64,000 nt of DNA from Ochotona curzoniae (lineage: Eukaryota > Chordata > Mammalia > Lagomorpha > Ochotonidae). Location of the stretch: positions 1,239,501 through 1,303,500 of the forward strand of contig NW_024465655.1 in the NCBI RefSeq assembly GCF_017591425.1, given 5' to 3'. The position numbers were made by a program, and so were the translations under genes. Below the pieces are notes generated by a model that saw only the letters and a list, made by a program, of their open reading frames with translations, was not told where the DNA came from and did not search any database. Shown piece by piece: positions 53,833 through 63,262 of this stretch (within the stretch, counting starts at the first letter, position 1; each line of letters starts with the position of its first letter).

Positions 53833-54129
53833 AGATTTATTTTGTTTTTATTGTAAAGATAGATTTGCAAAGAGAAGGAGACACAGAGAGAAAGATTTTC
53901 CATTGGCTGGTTCATTCCCAAATGGCCACAATGACCGGAGCTGAGCCAGGAGGCAGGAGCTTCTTCTGCATCTCCCACACAGTTGCAGGGTGCCAAGGCT
54001 TTGGGCTGTCCTCTACTGCTTTTCCAGGCCACAGCAGGGAGCTGGCTGGGAAGTGGAGCAGCCAGGACGTGAACCCATATGGGATCCTGGTATGTTCAAG
54101 GTGAGGATTTAGCTATTGTGCCAGGCCCC
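53833..54129 (-). mobile_element. CSINE, younger of a nested pair
   Basis: Reversed copy from 'aaaaagatttattttgtttttattg' to 'attgtgccaggcccc'. The 'gacgtgaacccatatggg' region has lost the 'ccggcgc' segment, so the B-box is gone. It sits directly at the tail of the next, older copy. Confidence 0.92.
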
Positions 54130-54139
54130 AAAATATTAA

Positions 54140-54442
54140 TTAATTTAATTTTCTTTTATTTGAAAGGAAGAGAGAGAGACAGAGAGAGAGAATGAATGAC
54201 TGAAGAATGAGCTGGCTCACTCCTCAAATATCTGTAGCACACAGAGTTGGGCCAGGCTGAAGTCAGGGCATGTGACCTCAGTCTGGGTCTTCCGTATGAT
54301 TTGTAGAGTTGCAAGTACCTGAACCATCACCTTCAGCATGACAGGCTGTGTGCAGAAGGAAGCTGCAATCGGAAGTGGAGCTGGGCACTTTGCTATGGAA
54401 TGCCAGTGTCTGATCATCAACCTCACTGCTGTCCCTCATGTG
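54140..54442 (-). mobile_element. CSINE, older of a nested pair
   Basis: Reversed old-subtype copy: 'ttttcttttatttgaaaggaag', GA-rich run, 'gagttgggccaggctgaagtcagg', 'gcaatcggaagtggagctgggcac', 'tatggaatgccagtgtc' (in pieces). Both this and the previous copy lie within the L1 3' UTR. Confidence 0.8.
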
Positions 54443-54760
54443 CCATCAGAAGCTTTTCATCCCAAGTAGTGAAAGTATTTTGTCAGATGCTGTAATCATG
54501 CACTGAAGACAAATATGTATTTGTCAAAAAGTACTCAACTTTAGTTGGGAAAGAGTGAACCTTAATTTATTCTAATGAAAAAACATTGAAGAAGCCAGAA
54601 AATCCCAGATGGAATGCGGAATGTGATGGGAAAAAAAATGCAGCCGTATTATAAGGGTGTGAAGCAACTTCAGTGAATGGGGTGTAGGCAAAGGCTCTGA
54701 CCTAGGTAACCCCGGAAAGCAGTGGAGTCTACAGAGCTAAAGGCAAATGAAAACACACAC

Positions 54761-55189
54761 AGGCATTGTGTCCCAGCTAATTCTGCCGCTATCCATGAGG
54801 CGTGAATGAACAATCCTGAAGCCACGCGTTTATTGGAATGGAATACTTAAGAAGGTAGGTGGTGGGAACTGGGTTTCTCTCAATCAGAATGGAAATCTAT
54901 GCTTAAGGAAAGGAAGAGGCTAGGATGCTCCTTGTACTAGCAAATTAGAAATGAGGAATTCACAGGAACTTGCATTTAGCTTATCACAGATATAAGTGAG
55001 TACATGTGGGGTAAATCTGAAGGTATGTTGCATGCTGAGATCAGTAAGCATGGATTTCCTTGCTCTTCAGTTGGGAGGTCCAGGAGTAACAATATTCTCA
55101 AGGCAATAAGCACATCTGAGTCTCAGTCTAAGACAAGAAAGAATAGTTAATTCTGGGATTGGTATACAGGAAGGTATACCAACTTTAAA

Positions 55190-55192
<3 letters not shown>
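54761..55192. other. Unique DNA
   Basis: May include the end of the L1 3' UTR. No other repeat or gene is recognised. Confidence 0.4.

Positions 55193-55232
<40 letters not shown>
55193..55232. repeat. (CA)n microsatellite
   Basis: About 20 uninterrupted CA units. Confidence 0.95.
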
Positions 55233-55235
<3 letters not shown>

Positions 55236-55263
55236 GAATTCAAAGGTAATGCACATTTCAATG

Positions 55264-55525
55264 AACTTATTTACTTTTAAAATTTATTTGAGATGGAGAA
55301 ATACATACACAGAAAAAGAGAGTGTAGGAGGGAGAGAGAGACATTTCATCTGCTAGGAATCCAGCTAGGCATCCCAAATTGGTAACGGGGACCTAAATGC
55401 TTGAATCACCAGTTCTCCTCCCACAGTCTGCATTAGCGGGAGTGTGGGGTTAGGAGCTGGAACTGGGTATCAAATCTGGGTACTCTGCTGTAGGACATGG
55501 GCATAAACCAGTAGGCTCAGAGCTT
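55264..55525 (-). mobile_element. CSINE, old
   Basis: Reversed: 'cttatttacttttaaaatttatttgag', GA-rich piece, 'gaactgggtatcaaatctgggtactctg', 'cagtaggctcagagc' (in pieces). Middle partly deleted. Confidence 0.68.
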
Positions 55526-56055
55526 GCTACTTTCACCAAAGTCTTAAAGCATGCTTGTAACTGGATGGTCCTGGAGCATCTTATAGTGCCAGAAGGTAAT
55601 GAAACATTATAAAACAAATCATCCAAAGAAAAACAATCACCCAATTCATGTGAACTAGGCAACAACAAAACCAGAAACAACCCATATTAACAAAACATGG
55701 GGTCCAGCTACAAGAGCTCCCAGTAGCTATATCTGGAATGGTGCAAGATTCGTAAAGCAGTATTGGATTATAACGCAACATAGACAGTATTTGTGAGCAT
55801 AAGCTAATTCTGATATAAGTCTATCAATCAGTCAAGGAGATTAGGGAGAACATTCAGTAGAAAAAAAAAGGAAGAAATGCTAACATTTTTGGTGGTTAAT
55901 GTGACAGAAGGTAGGTGATCAAAATTAACATCAGCAAAAGTAAGCCCTGTTGAGTATATGCTTCCTTGATATGTTGCGATAACCATGACATTGACCTTCA
56001 GAACTGTCCTTTCAAGAACACACAGCTACAACTTAAGCAGCATACAAATCCACCT
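55526..56055. other. Unassigned DNA, perhaps L1
   Basis: A-rich sense-strand words ('aaacaaatcatccaaagaaaaac') lie upstream of the L1 3' end at 56060 and could be its continuation, but none is diagnostic. Confidence 0.35.
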
Positions 56056-56059
56056 GAGG

Positions 56060-56415
56060 GGTCTGGCTAAACATACCCAACCAGGACTCTGTAAAGCCAT
56101 TAAAATGATGAAAAACAAAGGAAGTCTGAGCAAGTCAAAGCCAACAGGGGGTCAGAGAGACACAGTTATTAGATAGGAGAGGGTATTCTAGATGGGATCC
56201 TGGAGCTAGAAAAAAGAAAGGCAAAGCCAAGGCAGTCTGAATACATTATGACTTCAGTTAATAACGTACCAAATACTGGTGTATTTGTTGTAAGACACCT
56301 GCCATACTGATGTGAAATGACTAGAATAGAAAATTGGATGTGACCAATATGGAAACTCTGCATTGCTGCTACAGTTTGCTTCTGCAAATCTAAATCTCCT
56401 TTAAAAGAAAGAGAT
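56060..56415 (+). mobile_element. Ancient L1 3' end
   Basis: 'gatgggatcctggagctagaaaaaag', 'acttcagttaataacgtaccaaatactgg', 'atggaaactctgcattgctgctacag', 'gcttctgcaaatctaaatctcc' (in pieces) parallel an old L1 end ('gggatcctggattagctcctggaacag', 'agttaatagtaatgtaccaatgttgg', 'cttttctgtaaatctaaaatt'). Confidence 0.65.
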
Positions 56416-56805
56416 TATTACTTCAGGGAAATGCATTGTGGAGTGGAGCTATGGTAAATCCAGGCCCATAGCCACTATCTGTCTTGGCTCTGGAGCTGAC
56501 TGCAGGTGAGACTAAGTCCAGCTTCTGCTGACCTGATCAACATCCAGCTCCTGTCCAGACTCTGGAGTCCAACCAGGAGCCAGGAGTGCCCACAACCTAA
56601 CCACAGATCTTCTATTGCCTGCAGGTGACTTCCAGGACAGCTCGGTGTGACTTGCGTGGGCCCTCCGTGTGGTGGCAGTGGTGTGCAGTACCACCATCTT
56701 GCGAATGTTATCTGCAAAAAGAAATGCTGCTGAGTGGAGCACCAGGCTGGGAGTAAATAAAGGTGCCATGGGCCAGAGGGGAGCTGCTGCACATCCCCAT
56801 GCCAC
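56416..56805. other. Unique DNA
   Basis: No repeat or gene is recognised. Splice-like words ('ctgcaggtgac', 'gcaggtgag') occur but with no supporting frame. Confidence 0.4.
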
Positions 56806-56820
56806 AGAAACACCTACTGA

Positions 56821-57135
56821 GGGCCTGGCACGGTAGCCTAGTGGCTAAAGTTCTTGCCTTGCATGTACTGGGTTCGTGTCCAGGTGGCCCTGCTTCCCAT
56901 CCAGCTCCCTGCCTGTGACCCGGGAAAGCAGTTGAAGACAGCCCAAAGCCTTGGAACCCTGCACCTGCATGGGAGACCTGGAAGAAGCTCCTGGCTCCTG
57001 GCTTCAGATCAGCTCAGCTCCAGCTGTTGTGGCCACTTGGGGAGTGAATCAGCGGATGGAAGGTCTTGCTCTCTGTCTTTGCTCCTCTCTGTATATCCGA
57101 CTTTCCACTAAAAATGAAATAATTCTTTTTAAAAA
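56821..57135 (+). mobile_element. CSINE, young
   Basis: A-box TAGCCTAGTGG (56834-56844). The B-box position reads GGTTCGTGTCC (56871-56881), one change from the tRNA consensus, though the 'cccatatgggcgcc' segment before it is missing. Flanking duplication agaaacacctactga (56806-56820) and agaaacacctgctca (57136-57150), 13/15. Confidence 0.94.
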
Positions 57136-57324
57136 AGAAACACCTGCTCAGCTACTTGGCGGGCGGGGGAGGGTGCTGGTTGGTGGTGAAATTCTTTCTT
57201 GCACTGTTATCTTCTAGGTACTTGAGCATAAGCCCCTAAGAAGCATTGCCTGGGTTGGTCACTGGTTCCTTGTCTGTTTCTACCTTAGGTGAGCCTAACG
57301 AATGCAGCAAACACTCCCAGTTTT

Positions 57325-57600
57325 TTGTTTTGTTTTGTTTTGTTTTTATTGGCCGACTTCAGAGCCAAGGTAGATTCTTCAGGTTTCCCTGTACTATGAA
57401 TTGGCTTCTTCACAGCTGGTGCCATAGGAATCCAGTAGTTTTGAACCAGATCAAAGCTAGTAAGTATTTTGATTTTTGTCATAACACATGGGGGTATTGC
57501 ACAACTGGCAGTTGCTGGCCTAACAATGATAAATGCCGAATAGTCTGAAGTGTATAGGATAGACTCAATCAGTGAGCATTGTTCCACATTGCACATGATG
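57325..57600 (-). pseudogene. Possible retrocopy of an unidentified mRNA
   Basis: On the minus strand a frame of about 100 residues (including 'NYWIPMAPAVKKPIH') ends near 'gccaataaaaac', an AATAAA-type signal, followed by an A-rich (AAAAC)n tail (57346-57320). That layout suggests a processed transcript copy. I do not recognise the protein, and the frame reads on through the tail, so this remains weak. Confidence 0.3.
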
Positions 57601-57641
57601 TGTCCTAGTGCCTTGCGCTTCTGTTAGTGGAAAACCTAAAA

Positions 57642-58340
57642 ATGCAAGCACAGCTCTTTGGCCAGAAGTGGCCTGATACATGTTTTCATGCCCATTTAGA
57701 AAACATGGTTCCTTCTGACCATCCATGTGTGTTGAGAAAAAAGGTGATATTGACCAGAGAAGGTCTCCCCAAGAGGCCACTGAACTTATCTGGACAATAA
57801 GATGCTGGACTTTATGCTAAGTATATGCTTGCAATGAAGGAATCTCAATTGAACTTGAACTGTGGTTATGCAGCAAGGTGGAGGAATCCACTATGGAGGG
57901 AGGGGTGTGGTGGGGGTGGGGGGAATCCCCAGTGCCTATATAACTGTATCACATAATACAATGTTAATAACAATAAAAAAAAGAAAAAAGGTGATATTGT
58001 AGACATCGAAGGAATGGGTACTGTTAAGGAAACAATGCCACAGCAACATTGGAAGTTCATAGGGTTACCCAGCATGCTGTCGGCATCGCGGTAATCAAAC
58101 GAGGTAAGGATGAGACTCTTGCCAAGAGAATCCATGTGCACGTGGAGCATAGTAAGTGTTCTAAAAGAGCTGAGATGGTTTCTTGAAATGCGTGAGAGAA
58201 AATGGTCAAAAAAAGAAGGAAACCAAGGATAAAGGCATTTGGTTATTGCTGGAGTGAAGCCTGCTGCGCCCAGAGAAGTCCACAGTGTCAGAGCTATCGG
58301 GCAGGGGTCCAGGCTGCTGGAACAAAGTTCTCTGGCCTAT
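57642..58340 (+). pseudogene. RPL21: Ribosomal protein L21 processed pseudogene
   Basis: Intronless copy of RPL21, a structural protein of the 60S ribosomal subunit. The 5' part (57642-57753) covers the start to about codon 40 ('cctgatacatgttttcatgcccatttagaaaacatgg', in parts). The 3' part (57983-58340) continues 'aaaggtgatattgtagacatcg' to 'ccagagaagtccac' and 'ggctgctggaac'. It has a TGA in 'gatggtttcttga', small indels and missing bases, so no full protein is possible. An L1 end splits it and a CSINE follows at its 3' end, so it is older than both. Confidence 0.92.
57754..57982 (+). mobile_element. 5'-truncated L1 inside the RPL21 pseudogene
   Basis: About 229 bp ending 'ctgtatcacataatacaatgttaataacaataaaaaaaa' (in parts). 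It is flanked by an exact 17-bp duplication, gaaaaaaggtgatattg (57737-57753 and 57983-57999), which is RPL21 sequence. The tail resembles the complement of the L1 3' end at 18690-18740, which supports the L1 assignment. The duplication length and A-tail are typical of target-primed insertion. Confidence 0.85.
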
Positions 58341-58344
58341 CAAA

Positions 58345-58662
58345 GCTTTTTGTTTTAAATTGGATAGTTAGATATACAGATAGGAGGAGAGACAGAGAGG
58401 AAGATCTTCCATCGATGATTCACTCCCTAAGTGCCTACAATAGCCAGAGCTGAGCCGATCCAAAGCCAGGAGCCAGGAGCTTCTTCTGGGTCTCCCATAC
58501 AGGTGCAGGGTGCCAAGGCTTTAGGCTATCCTCTGCTGCTTTCTCAGGCCACAGGCAGGGAGCTGGATGGGAAGTGTGGTCACCGGGATTAGAATCGGCA
58601 TCCATATGGGATCCCAGTGTGTGCAAGTTAAGGATTTTAGCAGCTAGGCTACCGTGCTGGGC
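58345..58662 (-). mobile_element. CSINE, fairly young
   Basis: Reversed, with cctatcaaa repeated at 58336-58344 and 58663-58671. The B-box region reads 'gggattagaatcgg', close to intact; the A-box side is 'cagctaggctacc'. Inserted at the 3' end of the RPL21 pseudogene. Confidence 0.95.
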
Positions 58663-58671
58663 CCTATCAAA

Positions 58672-59905
58672 ATGTTTCTTGATTGAGCAGAAATGTGATG
58701 TCCTGATTTCCAAATTTTAACTGTGTCCTAATTCACTGCATAATATCTTTCCTTGTCAAATTTCGTATTCTCCTTCCTGAAGAGGGAAAAGCAGGAGAAA
58801 AAGCGGACTCTGGGCAGATCCCTTTTGTGACACATCAGCACTAGTTATCTTTTGTGTTTACACTATTTACTATTTATACCGCTACAGCACACTTACTTAA
58901 AACTTCGACGTGTATGTTATATACTATACTGGCAGAGCACCAATAACATTCATCAACCTGAGCAGACTGTTCTGAAGCTAAAGGAAAGAACGTTTGCAAT
59001 GATGCCTGCAGGGTAGTAGCCACAGACCAAGATTGTCTCAGGAGGAAAACAGAGTTTACAAAGAAGCCTGGGAAACGTTGTTTGTAAGAAGACTCGGCAG
59101 AGAGGTTCGGCTAGAGTTGACAATTGCAGACGGAGTTAACAAAGGCACGTGGTCTTCACTAGGCGAAGTCTGTTGGCACTTCCTTCTTGAACTCTCAGCG
59201 CTGCCTGTAAAGCTTCTGTGACCATGACCGTGGTCCCTGAAGAGTATGACGCAGCTGAGGAATTTCTGTCGCTTCGTGATGCAGTCCCCGTGGTAGATCA
59301 TAGTGCCGTTTGTTCGTCGTGTGTATTGATCACGGTGACAGCAGGTTAGGCCTGTAGGAGATCAGCTGCTTGATTATGGATGGCATATACCTGTTTCTAG
59401 ATTTACCGTGCTGCGGTATTATTTTAGAGCACAGTCTTGCTACTTCTAGAAATATGTTAACTGTAAAACAGCTTCCTTGGGTCTGTCCAGAGGTTTCCAG
59501 AAGGCATTGTTACCAAGCTTTTCCACACTGGATAGACTCTAGATGTATTCCCAATGCTTCTTTTTTTTTTTTTTATAAGCAGATTTAATCATGCCTGAAA
59601 GTCATTCGTGTTTTTATGAGATCAAATGCCTTAACTCCAAGTCTCTGCCCTTCGTTTAATTATAAACAGTCCCCTGCATGTTGCTGCCTCTGAAGGCCTT
59701 TGGTGGGACAAGATGTCGTGGAAGAGGGGGACATGGGTGATTCCGACCCTGCAGAGGCCTAGGCTAGTGTGATGGTTTGTATTTTATTTTTGACAACAAA
59801 GTTTAAATATTTAAAAAAGCAAGATAAAACAAAACCCTACAGAAACTGAAACATTGAAAAAAAAAAACTTATGGAATAAACATATAAAGGGGAGCTTTTT
59901 TTTTT
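58672..59905. other. Unique DNA
   Basis: No repeat family or gene is recognised. CpGs are slightly clustered at 59080-59340 ('gactcggcagagaggttcgg', 'tcgcttcgtgatg', 'ttgttcgtcgtg'). T-run at 59562-59574. Confidence 0.45.
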
Positions 59906-59907
59906 CC

Positions 59908-60202
59908 CTGAAGATTTGTTTATTTGAAAGGTTGAGAGAGAGAAAGAGAATGAATCTTCCATTCACTGATTCATTCTTCAGATGCCTGCAATAGTGAGGA
60001 CTTGGCCAGACCAAAACTATAAGCCTGCAATGCTGTCTAGATTTCCTAGATTTGTGGCCCATTTCTTGGGCCATCTCCTACTTTCCTGTGAGCATTAGTG
60101 GGAAGGTGGGTTCGAAGTGGCGATGCCAGGACTCAAATCGGTGCTCACATGGGGCTGGTGTTGCAGGCGGCGTCTTCACTCACTATGCCGCAGTGCCAGC
60201 AC
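59908..60202 (-). mobile_element. CSINE, old
   Basis: Reversed: 'gaagatttgtttatttgaaagg', GA run, 'cttccattcactgattcattcttcag', 'ggactcaaatcggtgctcacatgggg', 'cactatgccgcagtgcc' (in pieces). Confidence 0.8.
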
Positions 60203-60309
60203 TAAGAGAATGTGTTTGTGTTGTAAGCTACGTCTCGTTCCAAATGAATCAAAGTAAAGGTTTATAGAGTTAAAAAGGTTATAGTACACTTGGGCTCTTT
60301 CATTATTAT

Positions 60310-60633
60310 TAATTTTTCTTTTAACTGAAAGGCAGATTTTACAGAGAGAAGAGGTGAAGAGAGGTCTTCCATCTGCTGGCTCCTCTTCCTGCCACCCCAG
60401 ATGGCCAACACGGCCAGAGCTGAGCCAATTTGAAGCTGGGAGCCAAGGGCTTTTTTCTGGGTCTCCCATGTGGATGCAAGGTCCTAAGGACTTGGACCAT
60501 CCGTCACTGCTTTCCCAGGCTATAAGCAGGGAGCTGGATGGAAAGTGGAGCTGCCGGGACAAGAACCAGAGCCTGCATGGGATGCCGGTGCTGCAAGGTG
60601 GAGGATTAGCCTGTGAGCCAGTTTGTCGGCCTT
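60310..60633 (-). mobile_element. CSINE, older subtype
   Basis: Reversed copy with a full middle ('cactgctttcccaggctataagcagggagctggatgg', in parts), 'gggacaagaaccagagcctgcatggga' and 'ggattagcctgtgagcc'. A 14-bp extra segment sits at 'ctcctcttcctgccacccc'. Confidence 0.9.
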
Positions 60634-61085
60634 GGCTTGCTTTACTATTGCTGAAAGAAAAAAAAAAATGGAAGCATTAGCATAGTCTGCGAGTCTTGTG
60701 TGTGTGTGTGTGAGCTTGAAGGGAAGTTTCAGCTTTTTGAGTCATTTCTTCCTCATTCTGTTTTATCCAGGACAGCTTCCTGTCCCTACAAGCTCCAGTC
60801 ATGATGAAGTGGCCTGACATAGGTATACCATTTTTTTAAAAAACTTTTATATGACTTTTTTCTTTAACCACACCTTTTCTGTGTTTTCAGATGTTTTGAT
60901 ACACAAACACCATTGTGTTAACACTGCTTATGCTATTCAGTACAGTCATGTTTAGACTTACAGCTTAGGAACATATGACGTCGGTATGCACCAAGCTATA
61001 CCCTATCATGGGTGTAAGCAAGCTCTTTATTTTTATGTTGTTTGAACAGCAATGAAGTTGTCTAAAGTTGTAGAATGCCACAGTT
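60634..61085. other. Unique DNA
   Basis: Short (GT)n run at 60698-60712. No repeat family or gene is recognised. Confidence 0.4.
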
Positions 61086-61090
61086 ATTCA

Positions 61091-61420
61091 TTTTTAAAGG
61101 ATCTATTATTTATTCGAAAGGCAGAGTGACAAGAGAAGAGACAGAGAGAGAGAAAGAGAGAGATCTTTCATCTGCTTGTTCACTCCCCAAATGGCTGCAA
61201 TGGCCAGAGCAAGCTCAGGACAAATCCAGGAGTCTGGAGCTTCTTCCAGGTCTCCCATGTGGGTGCAGGAACCCAAGCACTTGGCTCAGCTTTCTTACTC
61301 TCTCAGGTGCATTAATAGAGAGCAGAATCGAAAGTAGAGCAGGCAGGACCCAAACTGGTGCTCTTACAAGTTGCAGGTGTCAAAGGCAAAGACTTGAGTG
61401 ATGGTGCAATGCCGGTCTCA
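61091..61420 (-). mobile_element. CSINE, older subtype
   Basis: Reversed copy: 'taaaggatctattatttattcgaaaggcag', GA-rich run, 'aatggctgcaatggccagagc', 'gacccaaactggtgctcttac', 'gatggtgcaatgccgg' (in pieces). Confidence 0.87.
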
Positions 61421-61499
61421 CGGACACATTTCTAAGAGCTTTATCCCCGTCAGTAGAGGACAAAGGGCTGCACTTTTCCTTTGCCTTTCAGTTTTGAAG

Positions 61500-62720
61500 C
61501 CTTATTTTTTAGTTTCTTTTTTCAGGTTCATAATTGTTGATACCTTCCTAGTGAATAGAATCTAGGTATTCGTATGCAATGCTCTTCTTAGTTTTTAAAT
61601 CATAACTTTTTTTGTCTTAAAATATATTCTTTCTGATATGAATATGACAATCTCAGTTTTCTTCTAATTGGTATTGGCTTAGTTTATTTCAGCTTTGTAC
61701 CTTCAATGTTTTAGCATCCTTATGTTTTTCTATTTCTTATAGTTCTCAAGTAGCTGAATTTGAAAAATGACAATCTTTACTTTTAATTGGCAAGTTTCAT
61801 CTGTTCATAAGACATCATGACTAGTGCTTGATTTGAATTCATTTTTTCAAATCTTATTTCATGCTTTCCCCACACCGACTCTGTCAATGTTTATTTCTTC
61901 TTGATTGTCTTTTGTTTTGTGTTAACATGAGTTGCCAAAGTTTTCCACACTTGTTTGGAAATTATATGCTCCATGTGTGTTTAAAGTATTTTGATAACCC
62001 AATACATTTTAAAATACTTGAAAAGTAATTGAGATCTTTATTCTCCTATCTAGGAAACAAACTGACTTCACTTTGATTCTCTTTCCTTCATTTAATTATA
62101 AATTACTATTATTGTAATCTTAGTTGTAGTTTGATCTTTGGATATCACATTGCCGTTGTTCAAATCTTCACGTGTGTTTGGGTTTAACCCTTTTTACCAT
62201 TCTCTTTACTTACTGTTTGTTTTCTTCTCTGGCCTCCTTGAGACCATTTTCTTTCTTTCTTAACTAGGCTCTTTAGATGGTCTCCCAGTGAGCTTCTCGG
62301 TGTAGCACACTCTCAATGCTATCTAAAAGATAATTTCTTTCTTATTTTAAAAATATTGTTTGGTAGAGAATACTAAGTTGACATTTATTTTCTTTGTACT
62401 TTATGCTTTAATTTTACAGGGTTTGCTTTGCTTTTACATACTCTTCAAACTTTCAATAAGTTTCCTTAAATGTGTTACACCCACTTATTTAATATTCCAT
62501 ACATCATAATTATAATAGCTGAAATCTACATGATTCCGATTTTATTTTGTTAGTTTCTTCTGATCTTGTTGATGGTAGCTTATATCCTTTTATATCTCAG
62601 GAGTTTTTGATTTTGAGCTGATGTTATTTGGAACATTGATAATTTTTCGAGGCTTAAGCTTCAAGCATGTTCCCCTAGGAAGGATTTGCTTTGCTTTGCA
62701 AGACCAACTGAGGACTGTAA
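61500..62720 (-). mobile_element. Ancient L1 remnant
   Basis: Long T-rich stretch with several words of the complement of an old L1 ('ttgtaccttcaatgttttagcatccttatg', 'ttctctggcctccttgagac', 'aggagtttttgattttgagctgatg', 'gaggcttaagcttcaagcatgttcccctaggaagg', in pieces). Evidence is by resemblance only, with no frame to confirm it. The right boundary is uncertain. Confidence 0.45.
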
Positions 62721-63180
62721 TAAATGAAGATTTCAACTTGAATTTTTCAAGTTACACATGTAATATGAAGCATGTGAACCTGTGTTGAGGAAGGCTTTGA
62801 GGAAAATAGATGTTTCTGTTCCATCCATCCTATCATTCCTACCTTTTGGTCGGGAATTCTTTTTTCTTTCTTCTGAGGGTTGGCTCTTGTGGAATCTCAG
62901 TTTCATGCAGGGATCTCAAGGCTGACCTGCAACCTTGCTCGAGCCAGGCTTAGTCTCTTGTCTCCAGGGCTTCTTAAGATTCACACTGTAAGCTTTCAGG
63001 AATTGACGATTTCCTGCAGGGTTCTGGCATTCACTTGCCCTTGAGGTTCTGAATTACTCTGTGCATGTAGCACAGAGACCTGTGATAAAGTGACTTATGT
63101 AAGTTTCTGAGGTGTGATGATGGGGCATAAAGGCTGCAAAAAATGATTCAGTAAGACCACCCCTAGGTCATGTGAACTGT
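62721..63180. other. Unique DNA
   Basis: No repeat or gene is recognised. Confidence 0.4.
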
Positions 63181-63198
63181 GCTAGCAAGTAGTGTGAG

Positions 63199-63262
63199 TT
63201 TCCTGGTCACTGGAGGGATTCGATGGTAGGTTAGACAAGCACTTGCTGGAAATGTGGTCCAG
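63199..63262 (+). mobile_element. CR1/L3 LINE fragment
   Basis: 'gtttcctggtcactggagggattcgatggtaggttagacaagcacttgctggaaatg' (in parts) follows the CR1/L3 3' motif ('gctccctgtcactggaggtgttcaagcagaggctggacgaccacctgtcggggatg'). Very old; only about 60 bp readable. Confidence 0.55.

Larger units (their letters stand above)
52200..54760 (+). mobile_element. L1 ORF2 end and 3' UTR, split by two CSINEs
   Basis: Forward L1 words in order: 'gactttaaataagtggacaag', 'acaaactgattttaatgtttgtgtggaatag', 'ttccaacaaatggtgctggaacaactggatattc', 'gaaattgactcaaaatagatcatatac', 'ggaattgcaaatgaaagcaa', 'gtggatgaatagatgatgg', 'gagatattattcagcagtaaaaa' (in pieces). The 3' UTR continues past the two SINEs ('cagatggaatgcggaatgtgatgg', 'gaagcaacttcagtgaatggggtg'). 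All frames are broken. Confidence 0.78.
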
